From: Ensifer adhaerens
GTDB taxonomy: Bacteria; Pseudomonadota; Alphaproteobacteria; Rhizobiales; Rhizobiaceae
Length of the DNA: 64,000 nt
Assembly (NCBI GenBank): GCA_900215285.1
Contig: OCMG01000003.1
Coordinates: 62,001-126,000, forward strand
Direction: 5' to 3'
Shown: positions 1 to 8,895 of the stretch, in pieces
How positions within the stretch are numbered: position 1 is the stretch's first letter
Layout of the letters: every line of letters starts with the position of its first letter
Made by a program: the position numbers and the translations under genes
Notes under the pieces: generated by a model
The model's input: only the letters and a program-made list of their open reading frames with translations
What the model was told of the DNA's origin: nothing
Databases searched by the model: none

Positions 1-108
1 CACCAGCATTTGCGGCACGCCGAAGCCCGCAAACGACTGCATCTGACAGATTCTCGTACCGATCCGGGCATTGGCCCGCAGTCGACCTACATGCAAATCA
101 CGGCTTGA
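1..108 (+). CDS. C-terminal end of a regulator, possibly GntR/FCD family (partial)
   Basis: A reading frame open from base 1 ends with TGA at 106-108 and encodes 35 residues. The tail has a basic helix (HLRHAEARKRLHL) like the final helix of FCD-domain GntR regulators, which often end in a similar Arg-rich segment. It is followed directly by the promoter region of the shikimate-type importer operon, a common place for a regulator. Only the last helix is visible, so the family is a guess; that it is the end of a real gene is more secure than the name. Confidence 0.4.
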   Translation, partial: HQHLRHAEARKRLHLTDSRTDPGIGPQSTYMQITA

Positions 109-112
109 CTGC

Positions 113-135
113 ATTATGAACTAACTGGTACAAAC
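113..135 (+). promoter_or_regulatory. Candidate operator for the quinate/shikimate TetR regulator, site 1
   Basis: The segment TTATGAACTAACTGGT (from 114) shares TTATGnACTnnnTGGT with the reverse strand of the tetR/quiC intergenic region (4917-4936). It lies about 120 bp before the first importer gene. Inference: one regulator, probably the adjacent TetR protein, controls both promoters. Visual match only, and not a clean palindrome. Confidence 0.35.
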
Positions 136-252
136 ATTCCAGCAGCGGCGAATGGGAGATATTCGCCGATGTGGGAGGATGCCGGGGCGCGGAGCGTAGA
201 CGAGACAGTCGGAGCTTCGATCCTGATGCAGCCACGGCACTGGGAGAGAAGC

Positions 253-921
253 ATGTCCTATAGTTTGGATTTTTCGGCGGTTTTCGCGCATTTGCCCGAG
301 CTGCTGATCGCATGCCTCGCGACAATCGGGTTGGCGATTGCCGGGATGTCGCTCGCCACCGTGATCGGCGTTCTGGGTGTGATCGCCCGGCGATCGCGCT
401 TCGCCTGGTTGCGTGCACTGGTTATCGGCTTCGTCGAAATTATCCGCAACACGCCCTTCCTCGTCCAGATCTTCTTCATCTTCTTCGCGCTCCCGCAGCT
501 CGGCGTTCGACTCAACCCGACGGCCACGGCGATCATTGCTCTGGCACTCAACGGCGGGGCCTATGCCATCGAGATCATTCGCGGCGGGGTGGACGCCATC
601 CCCAAGGGGCAGATCGAGGCCGGGCTGGCGCTGGGCCTGCATAAGGCGCAGATTTTCCGCTTCATCGTGCTGAAGCCGGCGCTGCGCACCGTCTATCCGT
701 CGCTTACCAGCCAATTCATCATGCTGACGCTGACGACTTCGGTCTGTACGTCAATTGCCGCTTACGAGCTGACGTCGGTCGCGCAGAAGATCGAGGCGGA
801 CACGTTCCGCTCCTTCGAGGTCTATTTCTCGATCACGATCCTTTATCTGATCATTTCGTCGCTGATGATGGGCGTTTTTGCCCTCATTTCCCGCCTTTCC
901 TTCAGCTATCCGGTCAAGTGA
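253..921 (+). CDS. ABC transporter permease, polar amino acid (HisM/GlnP) type
   Basis: Membrane permease of a PAAT-family importer, 222 residues, the usual size. Hydrophobic segments run through the chain, and the cytoplasmic EAA loop that docks the ATPase is clear (EIIRGGVDAIPKGQIEAG followed by LGL). The ATG at 253 follows a GAGAGAAG ribosome site; an in-frame ATG at 169 would add a non-membrane leader and is less likely. It is the first gene of an operon of two permeases, binding protein, ATPase and shikimate dehydrogenase. Context suggests the cargo is shikimate or quinate rather than an amino acid; that is inference. Confidence 0.88.
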   Translation: MSYSLDFSAVFAHLPELLIACLATIGLAIAGMSLATVIGVLGVIARRSRFAWLRALVIGFVEIIRNTPFLVQIFFIFFALPQLGVRLNPTATAIIALALNGGAYAIEIIRGGVDAIPKGQIEAGLALGLHKAQIFRFIVLKPALRTVYPSLTSQFIMLTLTTSVCTSIAAYELTSVAQKIEADTFRSFEVYFSITILYLIISSLMMGVFALISRLSFSYPVK

Positions 922-931
922 GGCGCGCAGC

Positions 932-1582
932 ATGGCAACCATCGGCTTCAACGAAATCTACTTCCTGCTGCAGGGTCTCAAATGGACCCTTGCCCTCACC
1001 GTCATCGGCTTTGTTGGCGGCGGCATCGTCGGCCTTCTCGTGGCACTCGCCCGCACGGCAGACAGCAAGGTCCTGCAAAGGGCGACGACCGGCTATATCG
1101 CGATCTTCCAGGGCACGCCGCTGCTCATGCAGCTCTTCGTCGTCTATTATGGCGTGGCGTTGGTCGGCCTCAATATCGATGCATGGCTTGCCGTTGCGAT
1201 TGCCTTCACGCTCCATGCCAGCGCCTATCTCGGCGAGATCTGGCGCGGCGGCATCCAGGCCGTGCCAAAGGGGCAGACGGAAGCGGCCAAGGCGCTGGGC
1301 CTGCACTATGTCTCGCGCATCAAGGACGTCATCCTGCCGCAGGCACTGAAGATCTCGCTACCCGCCACGATCGGCTTCCTCGTCCAGCTGATCAAGGGCA
1401 CGTCGCTCGCCGCCATTGTCGGATTTGTCGAATTGTCGCGCGCCGGCCAGATCGTCTCCAACCAGACGTTCCGCCCACTTACCGTCTTCGCCATCGTCGG
1501 CCTGATCTATTTTCTCATCTGCTGGCCGCTATCTCTCTGGGGCGCCCGCACAGAACGCCGGCTTCAGACCGCAGCCCGCTAG
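932..1582 (+). CDS. ABC transporter permease, polar amino acid (HisM/GlnP) type, second subunit
   Basis: Second PAAT permease, 216 residues, pairing with the preceding gene to form a heterodimeric pore. It begins with a hydrophobic helix (FLLQGLKWTLALTVIGF) and carries the EAA loop (EIWRGGIQAVPKGQTEAAKA). The ATG at 932 is chosen because it lies 10 nt after the upstream stop with a GAGGCG site; the longer in-frame start at 878 would overlap the first permease. The next gene, the binding protein, follows after 37 nt. Confidence 0.88.
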   Translation: MATIGFNEIYFLLQGLKWTLALTVIGFVGGGIVGLLVALARTADSKVLQRATTGYIAIFQGTPLLMQLFVVYYGVALVGLNIDAWLAVAIAFTLHASAYLGEIWRGGIQAVPKGQTEAAKALGLHYVSRIKDVILPQALKISLPATIGFLVQLIKGTSLAAIVGFVELSRAGQIVSNQTFRPLTVFAIVGLIYFLICWPLSLWGARTERRLQTAAR

Positions 1583-1619
1583 TATCCAAATCATGAGCTT
1601 TTTAAGGAGGAGCAAGTCT

Positions 1620-2456
1620 ATGAAACACCTGAACACCATCAAGCGCCGGAGCCTTCTGGCCCTTGCCGCTGCAGCGATTGCCGCGTTTCCGGCCCTGCAT
1701 GCCAGCGATGCCTTCGCCGGCACGTTGGCCGATGCAAAGAAGGCCGGCAAGGTCGTGATCGGCATTCAGGGCGACAATTCGCCTTGGGGCTTTGTCAATT
1801 CCAGCGGCGTGCAGGACGGTCTCGACGCCGATATCGGCAAGGCCTTTGCCGAATCCCTCGGTCTGAAGGCCGAATTCGTGCCGCTGGCAGTGGCCAACCG
1901 CATTCCCGCACTCATGACCGGCAAAGTCGATGTGCTCTTCGCTACGATGGGCATGACCCCCGAGCGCGCCAAGACAATCCAGTATTCGAAGCCCTATGCC
2001 GGCAACGTTCTGTCGGTCTATGGCCCGAAGGACAAGAAGATCGCAGGCTACGACGATCTGAAGGGCATGAATGTCGGCGTTCCGAAGTCGAGCGCCATGG
2101 ATACGTCGCTGACAGCCGGCGCCAAGACGGCCAACATCCTGCGTTTCGACGATGATGCCGCCAACATCCAGGCGCTGCTTGCCGGCCAGGTCGAAGCCAT
2201 CGGCGGCAACCAGTTCTATGGCGACCGCCTGAACGCCGCGGCTCCGGGCAAGTATGAATCGAAGTTCGACCTCACGACGCTTTATAACGGCGCCGGCACC
2301 CGTCCGGGCGAGAAGGACTGGAACGAGGCCATCAACACCTTCATCGACAAGATCAAGGCTGACGGAACGCTCGCAAAAATCTACGCCAAGTGGATGAAGC
2401 GCGACGTTCCGTCATTCCCGGACTCGATGCCCGACGTCCCGTTCAGCGTGAAGTAA
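1620..2456 (+). CDS. ABC transporter substrate-binding protein, family 3
   Basis: Periplasmic solute receptor, 278 residues. An N-terminal signal peptide (basic start, then [22 protein letters not shown]) precedes the mature protein, which has the family-3 fold ([25 protein letters not shown] at its start). The ATG at 1620 is fixed by a strong AAGGAGG about 8 nt upstream; an in-frame ATG at 1593 lies before that site. Operon position between permeases and ATPase is standard. The ligand cannot be read from sequence; the co-transcribed shikimate dehydrogenase points to a cyclohexane-carboxylate such as shikimate or quinate. Confidence 0.9.
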   Translation: MKHLNTIKRRSLLALAAAAIAAFPALHASDAFAGTLADAKKAGKVVIGIQGDNSPWGFVNSSGVQDGLDADIGKAFAESLGLKAEFVPLAVANRIPALMTGKVDVLFATMGMTPERAKTIQYSKPYAGNVLSVYGPKDKKIAGYDDLKGMNVGVPKSSAMDTSLTAGAKTANILRFDDDAANIQALLAGQVEAIGGNQFYGDRLNAAAPGKYESKFDLTTLYNGAGTRPGEKDWNEAINTFIDKIKADGTLAKIYAKWMKRDVPSFPDSMPDVPFSVK

Positions 2457-2466
2457 GGGGGTAGCC

Positions 2467-3228
2467 ATGCCGCAGACCAACGCAAGCCAGACGCCACTCA
2501 TCGCCATGGAAGGCGTTGGCAAGTGGTATGGCGCCTACCACGCACTCCGGAACGTGAACATTCAGGTTGCAAAGGGCGAGAAGATCGTCCTTTGCGGCCC
2601 CTCCGGCTCGGGCAAGTCCACGCTCATCCGCTGCATCAACCATCTGGAGGAAATCCAGGAGGGCAAGATCACGGTCGAGGGAACGACTTTGACCGGTTCG
2701 GCAAGCGCAATCGACGCCGTGCGCCGCGAGGTGGGGATGGTGTTCCAGAGCTTCAATCTCTTTCCACACATGACCATTCTGGAAAACTGCACGCTCGCGC
2801 CGATGCGGGTGAAGAAGGTCTCCAAGGCGGACGCCGAAGCCACCGCCCGCAAATATCTGGAACGCGTGCGCATCGTCGACCAGGCCCACAAATATCCGGC
2901 CCAGCTTTCGGGCGGCCAGCAGCAGCGCGCCGCGATTGCCCGCGCACTCTGCATGGAGCCGAAGGCGATGCTCTTCGACGAGCCGACCTCGGCGCTCGAT
3001 CCGGAAATGGTCAAGGAAGTGCTGGATACGATGATTGGCCTTGCCCGTGACGGCATGACGATGATCTGCGTGACGCACGAAATGGGTTTTGCCCGCCAGG
3101 TCGCAGACCGCGTCATCTTCATGGCTTCGGGCGAGATCATCGAGGAAGCGCCACCGGAAGAGTTCTTCAGCAACCCCCAGCACCAGCGCACGCGCGCATT
3201 CCTGGGCGAAATTCTCGCCCATCACTAA
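2467..3228 (+). CDS. ABC transporter ATP-binding protein, GlnQ/HisP type
   Basis: Cytoplasmic ATPase of the importer, 253 residues. Walker A (GPSGSGKST), Q-loop ([10 protein letters not shown]), signature ([15 protein letters not shown]), Walker B ([12 protein letters not shown]) and H-loop (CVTHEMGFA) are all present. It starts 10 nt after the binding-protein stop behind a GGGGG-rich site. It is 56 nt upstream of the dehydrogenase gene, and the gap contains an eight-T run but only a weak stem, so readthrough into the dehydrogenase is likely. Confidence 0.92.
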   Translation: MPQTNASQTPLIAMEGVGKWYGAYHALRNVNIQVAKGEKIVLCGPSGSGKSTLIRCINHLEEIQEGKITVEGTTLTGSASAIDAVRREVGMVFQSFNLFPHMTILENCTLAPMRVKKVSKADAEATARKYLERVRIVDQAHKYPAQLSGGQQQRAAIARALCMEPKAMLFDEPTSALDPEMVKEVLDTMIGLARDGMTMICVTHEMGFARQVADRVIFMASGEIIEEAPPEEFFSNPQHQRTRAFLGEILAHH

Positions 3229-3284
3229 GTCGCAGCGTTCGCCGCTTTTTTTTAAAATTCCAAACCGCGAAACGGGTTCGGACC

Positions 3285-4154
3285 ATGACATCGCAAACGA
3301 CTTATCGCGTCGGCCTGATCGGCGCAGGGATACAGCTTTCCAAATCGCCGGCGCTTCACATGCATGAAGGTGCGGCACACGGGCTCGACTATGTCTACGA
3401 GCTGGTCGACATCACCGCCCGCGGGCTCACGGAAAGCGCGTTGCCTGAGCTAGTTGCGGAGCTTCAGGCGCGCGGCTTTGCCGGCACCAACATCACGCAT
3501 CCGTTCAAGCAGGCGGTGATCCCGCTGCTCGATGAACTCTCGGAAGATGCGCGCATGCTGGGCGCGGTCAACACCGTCGTCTTCAGGGACGGCAAGCGTA
3601 TCGGCCACAATACCGATTGGTACGGCTTCTATGAAAACTTCGCGCAGGGCCTGCCGGATGTGCGGCGTTCAAGTGTCCTTCTGGCCGGTGCCGGTGGCGC
3701 GGGCGTCGCGGTTGCGCACGCGCTGCTGAAGCTGAATGTCCAGCATCTCGACATTCTCGACCAGGATCAGGCTCGTGCGCGACGCCTTGCCGACGATCTC
3801 AATCGCCGCTTCGGCGCCGAACGCGCCTTCGCGGTGGCCGAAGCAAACGCCTCGCTACCACACGCCGACGGTTTCGTGAACGCGACTCCCGTCGGCATGC
3901 TTGCGCATCCCGGTATCCCAATTGACCCCGCGCTTCTGGAAGCGCGGCATTGGGTCGCCGACATCGTCTATGTGCCGCTTGAGACAAAGCTGCTTGCAAC
4001 CGCAAAGGCCAAGGGGTGCCGCGTTCTGCCGGGTGGCGGCATGACGGTCTTTCAGGCCGTCGGTGCGTTCCGGCTCTTCTGCGGCCGCGAGCCCGATGCG
4101 GCGCGCATGAGCGCCGACTTCCTCAAGCTCTGTGCCGCCGACAAGGCGGCCTGA
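3285..4154 (+). CDS. aroE: Shikimate/quinate 5-dehydrogenase, catabolic AroE paralogue
   Basis: NAD(P)-dependent dehydrogenase interconverting shikimate (or quinate) and 3-dehydroshikimate (or 3-dehydroquinate), 289 residues. Family landmarks: substrate serines in LSKSPALHMH near the N-terminus, the catalytic lysine in NITHPFKQ, the GHNTDWYGF substrate loop, and the Rossmann glycines in LLAGAGGAGVA. Its place in an operon with an importer, and beside a QuiC-type dehydratase, argues for a catabolic enzyme like QsuD rather than the biosynthetic AroE, which normally sits near dnaQ/coaE in alphaproteobacteria. Cofactor preference is not determined here. Confidence 0.85.
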   Translation: MTSQTTYRVGLIGAGIQLSKSPALHMHEGAAHGLDYVYELVDITARGLTESALPELVAELQARGFAGTNITHPFKQAVIPLLDELSEDARMLGAVNTVVFRDGKRIGHNTDWYGFYENFAQGLPDVRRSSVLLAGAGGAGVAVAHALLKLNVQHLDILDQDQARARRLADDLNRRFGAERAFAVAEANASLPHADGFVNATPVGMLAHPGIPIDPALLEARHWVADIVYVPLETKLLATAKAKGCRVLPGGGMTVFQAVGAFRLFCGREPDAARMSADFLKLCAADKAA

Positions 4155-4175
4155 CAGGAGAGTGGGCGATGAGCC

Positions 4176-4874
4176 TTACGAATGGTCAGCAGGGATAGCG
4201 TCGAGATGATCCGGACGAAGGACATAGCGCAGCACCATATCCGCGACGTGGCGGGACAGTCTGTGCTGGCCTTCGTCGGTAAACAGATCGCCGCCGAAGA
4301 TCAGCGAGAAGGTCGCGCTGTTCGATACGTTGAAGAAGGAGAGCGCGCTGATCTGCCAGTGGAGTTCCAGCGGCGTGAGACCCTCGCGGAAAAGCCTCTC
4401 CGCCTGACCGCGCCGCAGCACCTTTTCCAGCTCCTCGATCGCCGGCTGGTTCAGGTCGCGGATCGTCTTCGACATCTGCATGTGCCGGCCGTGGTGAATG
4501 TTTTCGACCATGACCATGCGGATGAAGTCCGGGTTGGCGCGATGGTGGTCGAAGGTGAATCGGCAGAGCTTGTCGAGGGCCGCGATCGGATCGAGCCCTT
4601 CCAGTTCCAGATCGTGTTCGCCGCCGCGTACCTTGCCATAGGCCTCTTCCAGCACGCGCTGGTAAAGCCCTTCCTTGTCGCCGAAATAGTAATAGATCAT
4701 GCGCTTGGAGGTTTTCGTCCGCGCCGCGATCTCGTCGATGCGCGCGCCAGAAAGCCCGTTCTGCGAAAACTCCTCCATCGCCACCGTCAGGATGTCGCGG
4801 CGTACACCTTCGGGGTCCCGGACAGAAGGCTTGGCCTCCTTCGATTTGGTCGCCTCGGTTGCTTCTCTCATCAA
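4176..4874 (-). CDS. TetR family transcriptional regulator of the quinate/shikimate genes
   Basis: DNA-binding repressor-type protein, 232 residues. The N-terminal helix-turn-helix spans about residues 30-75 (FSQNGLSGARIDEIAAR, then TSKRMIYYYFGDKEGLY), after a charged leader. It is transcribed divergently from quiC, with 80 nt between the two starts, and converges on the dehydrogenase gene with a 21-nt gap. This arrangement suggests it controls both arms of the pathway. The effector is unknown; a pathway metabolite such as shikimate, 3-dehydroshikimate or protocatechuate is inference. Confidence 0.85.
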   Translation of the reverse strand: MMREATEATKSKEAKPSVRDPEGVRRDILTVAMEEFSQNGLSGARIDEIAARTKTSKRMIYYYFGDKEGLYQRVLEEAYGKVRGGEHDLELEGLDPIAALDKLCRFTFDHHRANPDFIRMVMVENIHHGRHMQMSKTIRDLNQPAIEELEKVLRRGQAERLFREGLTPLELHWQISALSFFNVSNSATFSLIFGGDLFTDEGQHRLSRHVADMVLRYVLRPDHLDAIPADHS

Positions 4875-4916
4875 CTCTCCCCCCGAAGCCGCACAAATGT
4901 CGGCTTCGTCTCCTAA

Positions 4917-4936
4917 TTAACCAAACAGTACATAAC
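4917..4936 (-). promoter_or_regulatory. Candidate operator/promoter between tetR and quiC, site 2
   Basis: AT-rich island in an otherwise GC-rich gap: TTAACCAAACAGTACATAAC on the plus strand. Read on the minus strand it shares TTATGnACTnnnTGGT with the site at 113-135. It sits just upstream of the quiC ribosome site and 43 nt from the tetR start, where a repressor could block both promoters. No perfect dyad is visible. Confidence 0.35.
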
Positions 4937-4954
4937 GCAGGAAAGGATGGCAAT

Positions 4955-6886
4955 ATGGCATATCGCGATACCCGCCGGGCGCCGGCCGCAATGCAGACCT
5001 CCATTGCCACCGTCTCGATCAGCGGCGAGTTTCCGGAAAAGCTGGCCGCCATCGCCAAGGCCGGCTTTACAGGGGTCGAGATTTTCGAAAATGACTTCCT
5101 GACCTATGATGCCTCCCCGCGCGAGGTGGCGCAGATGGTCAAGGATCACGGCCTTTCGATCACGCTGTTCCAACCTTTCCGCGATTTCGAAGGCATGCCC
5201 GAACCGCAACGCAAGCGCACGTTCGAACGGGCCGAGCGCAAGTTCGAAATCATGGGCGAACTGGGCACCGACCTGATGCTGATCTGCTCGAATGTCTCGC
5301 CCGTTTCGCTTGGGGGCATCGACCGCGCAGCAGGCGATTTCCACGAGCTGGGCGAGCTTGCCGCCCGGCACGGCGTGCGCGTCGGCTATGAGGCGCTCGC
5401 CTGGGGGCGGCATATCAACGATCACCGCGACGCCTGGGAAATCGTGCGCCGCGCCGACCACCCGAATATCGGCCTGATCCTCGACAGTTTTCACACGCTG
5501 TCGCGCAAGATCGACCCGAACTCGATCCGCTCCATCCCCGGCGACAAGATCTTCATCGTGCAGCTCGCCGATGCACCGCTCTTCGACATGGACCTGCTCT
5601 ACTGGAGCCGCCATTTCCGCAACATGCCGGGCGAAGGCGATCTTCCGGTTGTCGATTTCATGCGCGCGGTTGCCGCGACCGGCTATGACGGTCCGCTGTC
5701 ACTGGAAATCTTCAACGACCAGTTTCGTGGCGGTTCCGCCAAGGCGTTGGCGGAAGACGGGCACCGCTCGCTGGTCAACCTGATGGATCGCGTGCGCCGG
5801 CTGGAGCCGGATATCGCCATCGATGTTCCGGTCATGCCCGATCGCGTGACAGCGCGTGGTGTTGAATTCGTGGAATTCGCCACCTCGGAAGAGGAGAAGG
5901 ACAATCTGGCCGCCCTGCTCTCGACCCTCGGCTTCGTGAAATCCGCGCAGCATCGCAACCGGGCTGTCGAACTCTATACACAGGGCGATATCCGTATCGT
6001 TATCAACACCGACAAGACGGGTGACACCTTCGCCGACGCCTCCTATGCGGTCCATGGCACCAATGCCTATGCCTTCGGGCTCAAGGTGGACGACGCCCAT
6101 GACGCGCTTGCCCGCGCCATCGCGCTCGGCGCGCCTGTCTTCTCGGAGGAGCGTAAGTCGGACGAGGTTTCCGTTCCGGCCGTCCAGGGCGTCGGCAACG
6201 GCGTGATCTATTTCCTCGACGATACGCCGGAGCTTGCCGGGATATGGGACCGCGAATTCGCCACCCTTCCCTTTGAGCCCAGAGGCGCAAACCTCATGCG
6301 CATCGACCATCTCGCACAGACGACGCAGTACCAGGAAATGCTCACCTGGCTGCTCTTCTACCACGCGATCTTCGCGGTGCGCCGCACGCCGATGGTCGAT
6401 GTCGTCGATCCCGGCGGCCTGGTGCGAAGCCAGGCGATCGAGGGCAATCCGGAACCGGCCTTCCGCGTCACCATGAACGGTGCCGACAACCGCAAGACTT
6501 TTGCCGGCAAGTTCCTCGCCGAAGGCTTTGGCACCAGCATCCAGCATATTGCCTTCGCGACCGACGATATCTTCGCCACCGCAGCCCGGCTCGATGAACT
6601 CGGCTTCCAGGCGCTGCCGATCTCGCGCAACTATTACGACGATCTTGAAGCCCGCTTCGGGTTGGAGCCCGAATTCTCCGATGCCCTGCGCGCTGCCAGC
6701 ATTCTCTACGATCGCGATGACAAGGGCGAGTATTTCCAGATCTACAGCCGAACCTTCGGCGAAGGCTTTTTCTTCGAAATCATCGAGCGACGCGGCGGCT
6801 ATGCCGGCTATGGCGCGATGAACGCCCCCTTCCGCATTGCCGCACAACGGCGTCTGGCGCGGCCACCGGGAATGCCGAAGCGCTAA
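4955..6886 (+). CDS. quiC: 3-dehydroshikimate dehydratase fused to an HPPD-like domain (QuiC type)
   Basis: Converts 3-dehydroshikimate to protocatechuate, linking quinate/shikimate breakdown to the beta-ketoadipate pathway; 643 residues, close to Pseudomonas QuiC1. Residues 1 to about 290 are a sugar-phosphate-isomerase TIM barrel with metal ligands visible in GYEALAWG, LILDSFH, VQLADA and LSLEIFND. Residues about 300-640 form two VOC folds resembling 4-hydroxyphenylpyruvate dioxygenase; the His-His-Glu metal triad seems retained (IDHLA, IQHIAFA, FFFEIIERR). The ATG at 4955 follows GGAAAGG; an earlier in-frame ATG at 4859 overlaps tetR. Whether the second domain is catalytic is unknown. Confidence 0.9.
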   Translation: MAYRDTRRAPAAMQTSIATVSISGEFPEKLAAIAKAGFTGVEIFENDFLTYDASPREVAQMVKDHGLSITLFQPFRDFEGMPEPQRKRTFERAERKFEIMGELGTDLMLICSNVSPVSLGGIDRAAGDFHELGELAARHGVRVGYEALAWGRHINDHRDAWEIVRRADHPNIGLILDSFHTLSRKIDPNSIRSIPGDKIFIVQLADAPLFDMDLLYWSRHFRNMPGEGDLPVVDFMRAVAATGYDGPLSLEIFNDQFRGGSAKALAEDGHRSLVNLMDRVRRLEPDIAIDVPVMPDRVTARGVEFVEFATSEEEKDNLAALLSTLGFVKSAQHRNRAVELYTQGDIRIVINTDKTGDTFADASYAVHGTNAYAFGLKVDDAHDALARAIALGAPVFSEERKSDEVSVPAVQGVGNGVIYFLDDTPELAGIWDREFATLPFEPRGANLMRIDHLAQTTQYQEMLTWLLFYHAIFAVRRTPMVDVVDPGGLVRSQAIEGNPEPAFRVTMNGADNRKTFAGKFLAEGFGTSIQHIAFATDDIFATAARLDELGFQALPISRNYYDDLEARFGLEPEFSDALRAASILYDRDDKGEYFQIYSRTFGEGFFFEIIERRGGYAGYGAMNAPFRIAAQRRLARPPGMPKR

Positions 6887-6990
6887 TGCTCTGATCCACA
6901 AACTCGACCGATATACAGCGCTTCATTCCCTCAACTGTCGCCAATTCAACGCTACCGTTCTCTGTTGGCTGAGAAATGCGCGGGAGGCGT

Positions 6991-7015
6991 GAGGTCCCGG
7001 CAATGCCGGAACCTC
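6991..7015 (+). terminator. Hairpin terminator between quiC and the convergent MFS gene
   Basis: GAGGT and ACCTC pair around one mismatch, then CCGGC pairs with GCCGG over an AAT loop, giving an 11-bp stem followed by a T-rich stretch (TTGTT). It sits in the 154-nt convergent gap 104 nt after quiC. The U-tract is short, so efficiency is uncertain. Confidence 0.6.
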
Positions 7016-7040
7016 TTGTTCGTCTTGCCATAGGGGCCAA

Positions 7041-8696
7041 TCAAAAAAGCGCGGCGGTCTTCTGAAGCGTGATCCACACACCCCAGAGGATCGGAATCCC
7101 CACCACCGCCCAGGCGACAAGCGCCTTGCCGTCAAAGCCACCCTTGCCGATGCCGAACGAGCCGGTTGGGCCTGCATTGGCCGCTGCGGTTTTCGCCTGC
7201 ATCGCGGCGACTTCTTCCTGCGACATGTACCATTTTTCCGATAGCGGCCGCACGAGCGCATTCGCTACAAGCCCGAGCGCCAGCATGCCCGCCAGGATAT
7301 ACATCGTGAAGTCATAGACCTGATCACGCGGGATGCCTGCAGATATCTGGAATTCGCGGATATAGTTCACCACGACCGGCCCGATGATGCCGGCCGTTGC
7401 CCATGCCGTCAGCAGCCGGCCATGGATTGCACCGACGAACTGCGTTCCGAAAATATCGGCAAGATAGGCCGGCACGGTGGCGAAGCCGCCGCCATACATG
7501 GACAGGATGATGCAGAAGATGCCGACGAAGAGCAGCTGGTTGCCCATATGCGCCGCCGTCGGGGCGAGGGTATAGAGAACGATGCCGAGGATGAAGAACG
7601 TATAATAAGTGTTCTTCCGGCCAATTCTATCGGACAACGAAGCCCAGAAGAAGCGCCCGCCAATGTTGAACAGCGATAACAGGCCGGCAAAGCCTGCCGC
7701 AATGGCAGCAATCGCGGTCTTCTGTTCCGGGCTCAGCGCCGTGAAGCTGATCTCCGGATGGCCGATCAGACGTCCGCCGAAGATTTCCTGAAGCATGGGC
7801 GAGGCCATGCCGATCACGCCGATGCCGGCAGACACGTTCAGGCAGAGAACCGCCCAGATCAGCCAGAATTGGGACGTCTTGTGGGCGTCGCGCAGGTGGA
7901 CGTGATGCGCGGTGATCATGGTGGGCTTGGCGCTGGCGGCCGGCGGCGTCCAGCCTTCCGGTCTCCAGCCGAGCGGCGGGATGCGATAACCGAATGCCCC
8001 ACCCATCATGAAGACGAAATAGATGGCGGCCATGATCAGGAATGTCTGCCAGACTCCGACGGAGTCGGGCCCCTTGAAGGTCTTCATCAGCATGTCGGCC
8101 AGCGGTGCGCCGATCATTGCGCCGCCGCCAAAGCCCATGATGGCCATGCCCGTCGCCATGCCGCGCCGATCAGGAAACCACTTGATCAGCGTGGAGACTG
8201 GCGAGATATAGCCGAGCCCGAGGCCCACACCGCCAATAACGCCAGCGCCGATCCACATCATCCAGAGTTGATGCGTCATGACGCCGAAGGCTGCAATCGC
8301 GATGCCACCGCACCAGCAGATCGCAGAGACGACACCCGCCTTGCGGGGGCCGGCACGCTCCAGCCATCCGCCCCAGATGGCAGCGGACGAGCCCAGCAGG
8401 ACGAAGAAGAGCGTGTAGATCCAACCGAGATCAGCGACACGCCAGTTGCACTGGGTGGTAAAAAGCGCGCTCGCGAGCGACATGGTCTTGCAAGTCTCGG
8501 GCGTGTTGGCACCCAGCGCGTTTGACAATGGGAGCCAGAACACGCTGAAGCCATAGGCCATGCCAATGCAGAGATGGATCGCGAGTGCCGCCGGCGGAAC
8601 CAGCCAGCGGTTAAAGCCGGGCTGCGCAACAATGCGCTCCCGGTCGAGAATTCCGGCGGAATAGACCCCGGACCCGTTGTCGGTGGTAACTGTCAT
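7041..8696 (-). CDS. OFA-family MFS transporter (oxalate/formate antiporter-like)
   Basis: Inner-membrane secondary transporter, 551 residues, with about 12 hydrophobic segments (for example GMAYGFSVFWLPLSNAL near the start and GFAGLLSLFNIGGRFFWASL in the second half). The overall pattern is that of the OFA family (TC 2.A.1.11), which moves small carboxylates. The ATG at 8696 has a strong GGAGGAG site; longer in-frame starts would add a non-hydrophobic leader. It lies downstream of a sigma-54 promoter and beside a sigma-54 two-component pair, so expression is probably triggered by an external carboxylate. The substrate is unknown. Confidence 0.85.
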   Translation of the reverse strand: MTVTTDNGSGVYSAGILDRERIVAQPGFNRWLVPPAALAIHLCIGMAYGFSVFWLPLSNALGANTPETCKTMSLASALFTTQCNWRVADLGWIYTLFFVLLGSSAAIWGGWLERAGPRKAGVVSAICWCGGIAIAAFGVMTHQLWMMWIGAGVIGGVGLGLGYISPVSTLIKWFPDRRGMATGMAIMGFGGGAMIGAPLADMLMKTFKGPDSVGVWQTFLIMAAIYFVFMMGGAFGYRIPPLGWRPEGWTPPAASAKPTMITAHHVHLRDAHKTSQFWLIWAVLCLNVSAGIGVIGMASPMLQEIFGGRLIGHPEISFTALSPEQKTAIAAIAAGFAGLLSLFNIGGRFFWASLSDRIGRKNTYYTFFILGIVLYTLAPTAAHMGNQLLFVGIFCIILSMYGGGFATVPAYLADIFGTQFVGAIHGRLLTAWATAGIIGPVVVNYIREFQISAGIPRDQVYDFTMYILAGMLALGLVANALVRPLSEKWYMSQEEVAAMQAKTAAANAGPTGSFGIGKGGFDGKALVAWAVVGIPILWGVWITLQKTAALF

Positions 8697-8828
8697 GATT
8701 TCTCCTCCGCAGCGCATCCCATCCCGGAATGCGATGTCTGTTGCCTGTGGGACGGGCCCGGCCGTCTTGCAGCAAAGCCAGCCAACTCCTCCTGATGGCT
8801 GTTCGCCGGAACGTCCCCTTTTTTTGCT

Positions 8829-8844
8829 AGCAAAGGGCGTGCCA
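8829..8844 (-). promoter_or_regulatory. Sigma-54 (-24/-12) promoter for the MFS transporter
   Basis: On the minus strand the sequence TGGCACGCCCTTTGCT matches the RpoN consensus TGGCACG-N4-TTGCW at every defined position. Predicted transcription start is near 8819, leaving a leader of about 120 nt before the ATG at 8696. The adjacent gene pair encodes an NtrC-type activator with a GAFTGA motif, exactly the partner such a promoter needs. Confidence 0.85.
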
Positions 8845-8895
8845 GTAGAATGTGGGATGTATTTCAATAGGTTGGCTGAAAATTCCACAAAATTC

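Noticed and set aside
3231..3255. Eight-T run after the first ATPase gene as a terminator
   Set aside because: The preceding stem (GCAGCG/CGCCGC) has a mismatch and almost no loop, and the dehydrogenase gene follows closely in the same direction.
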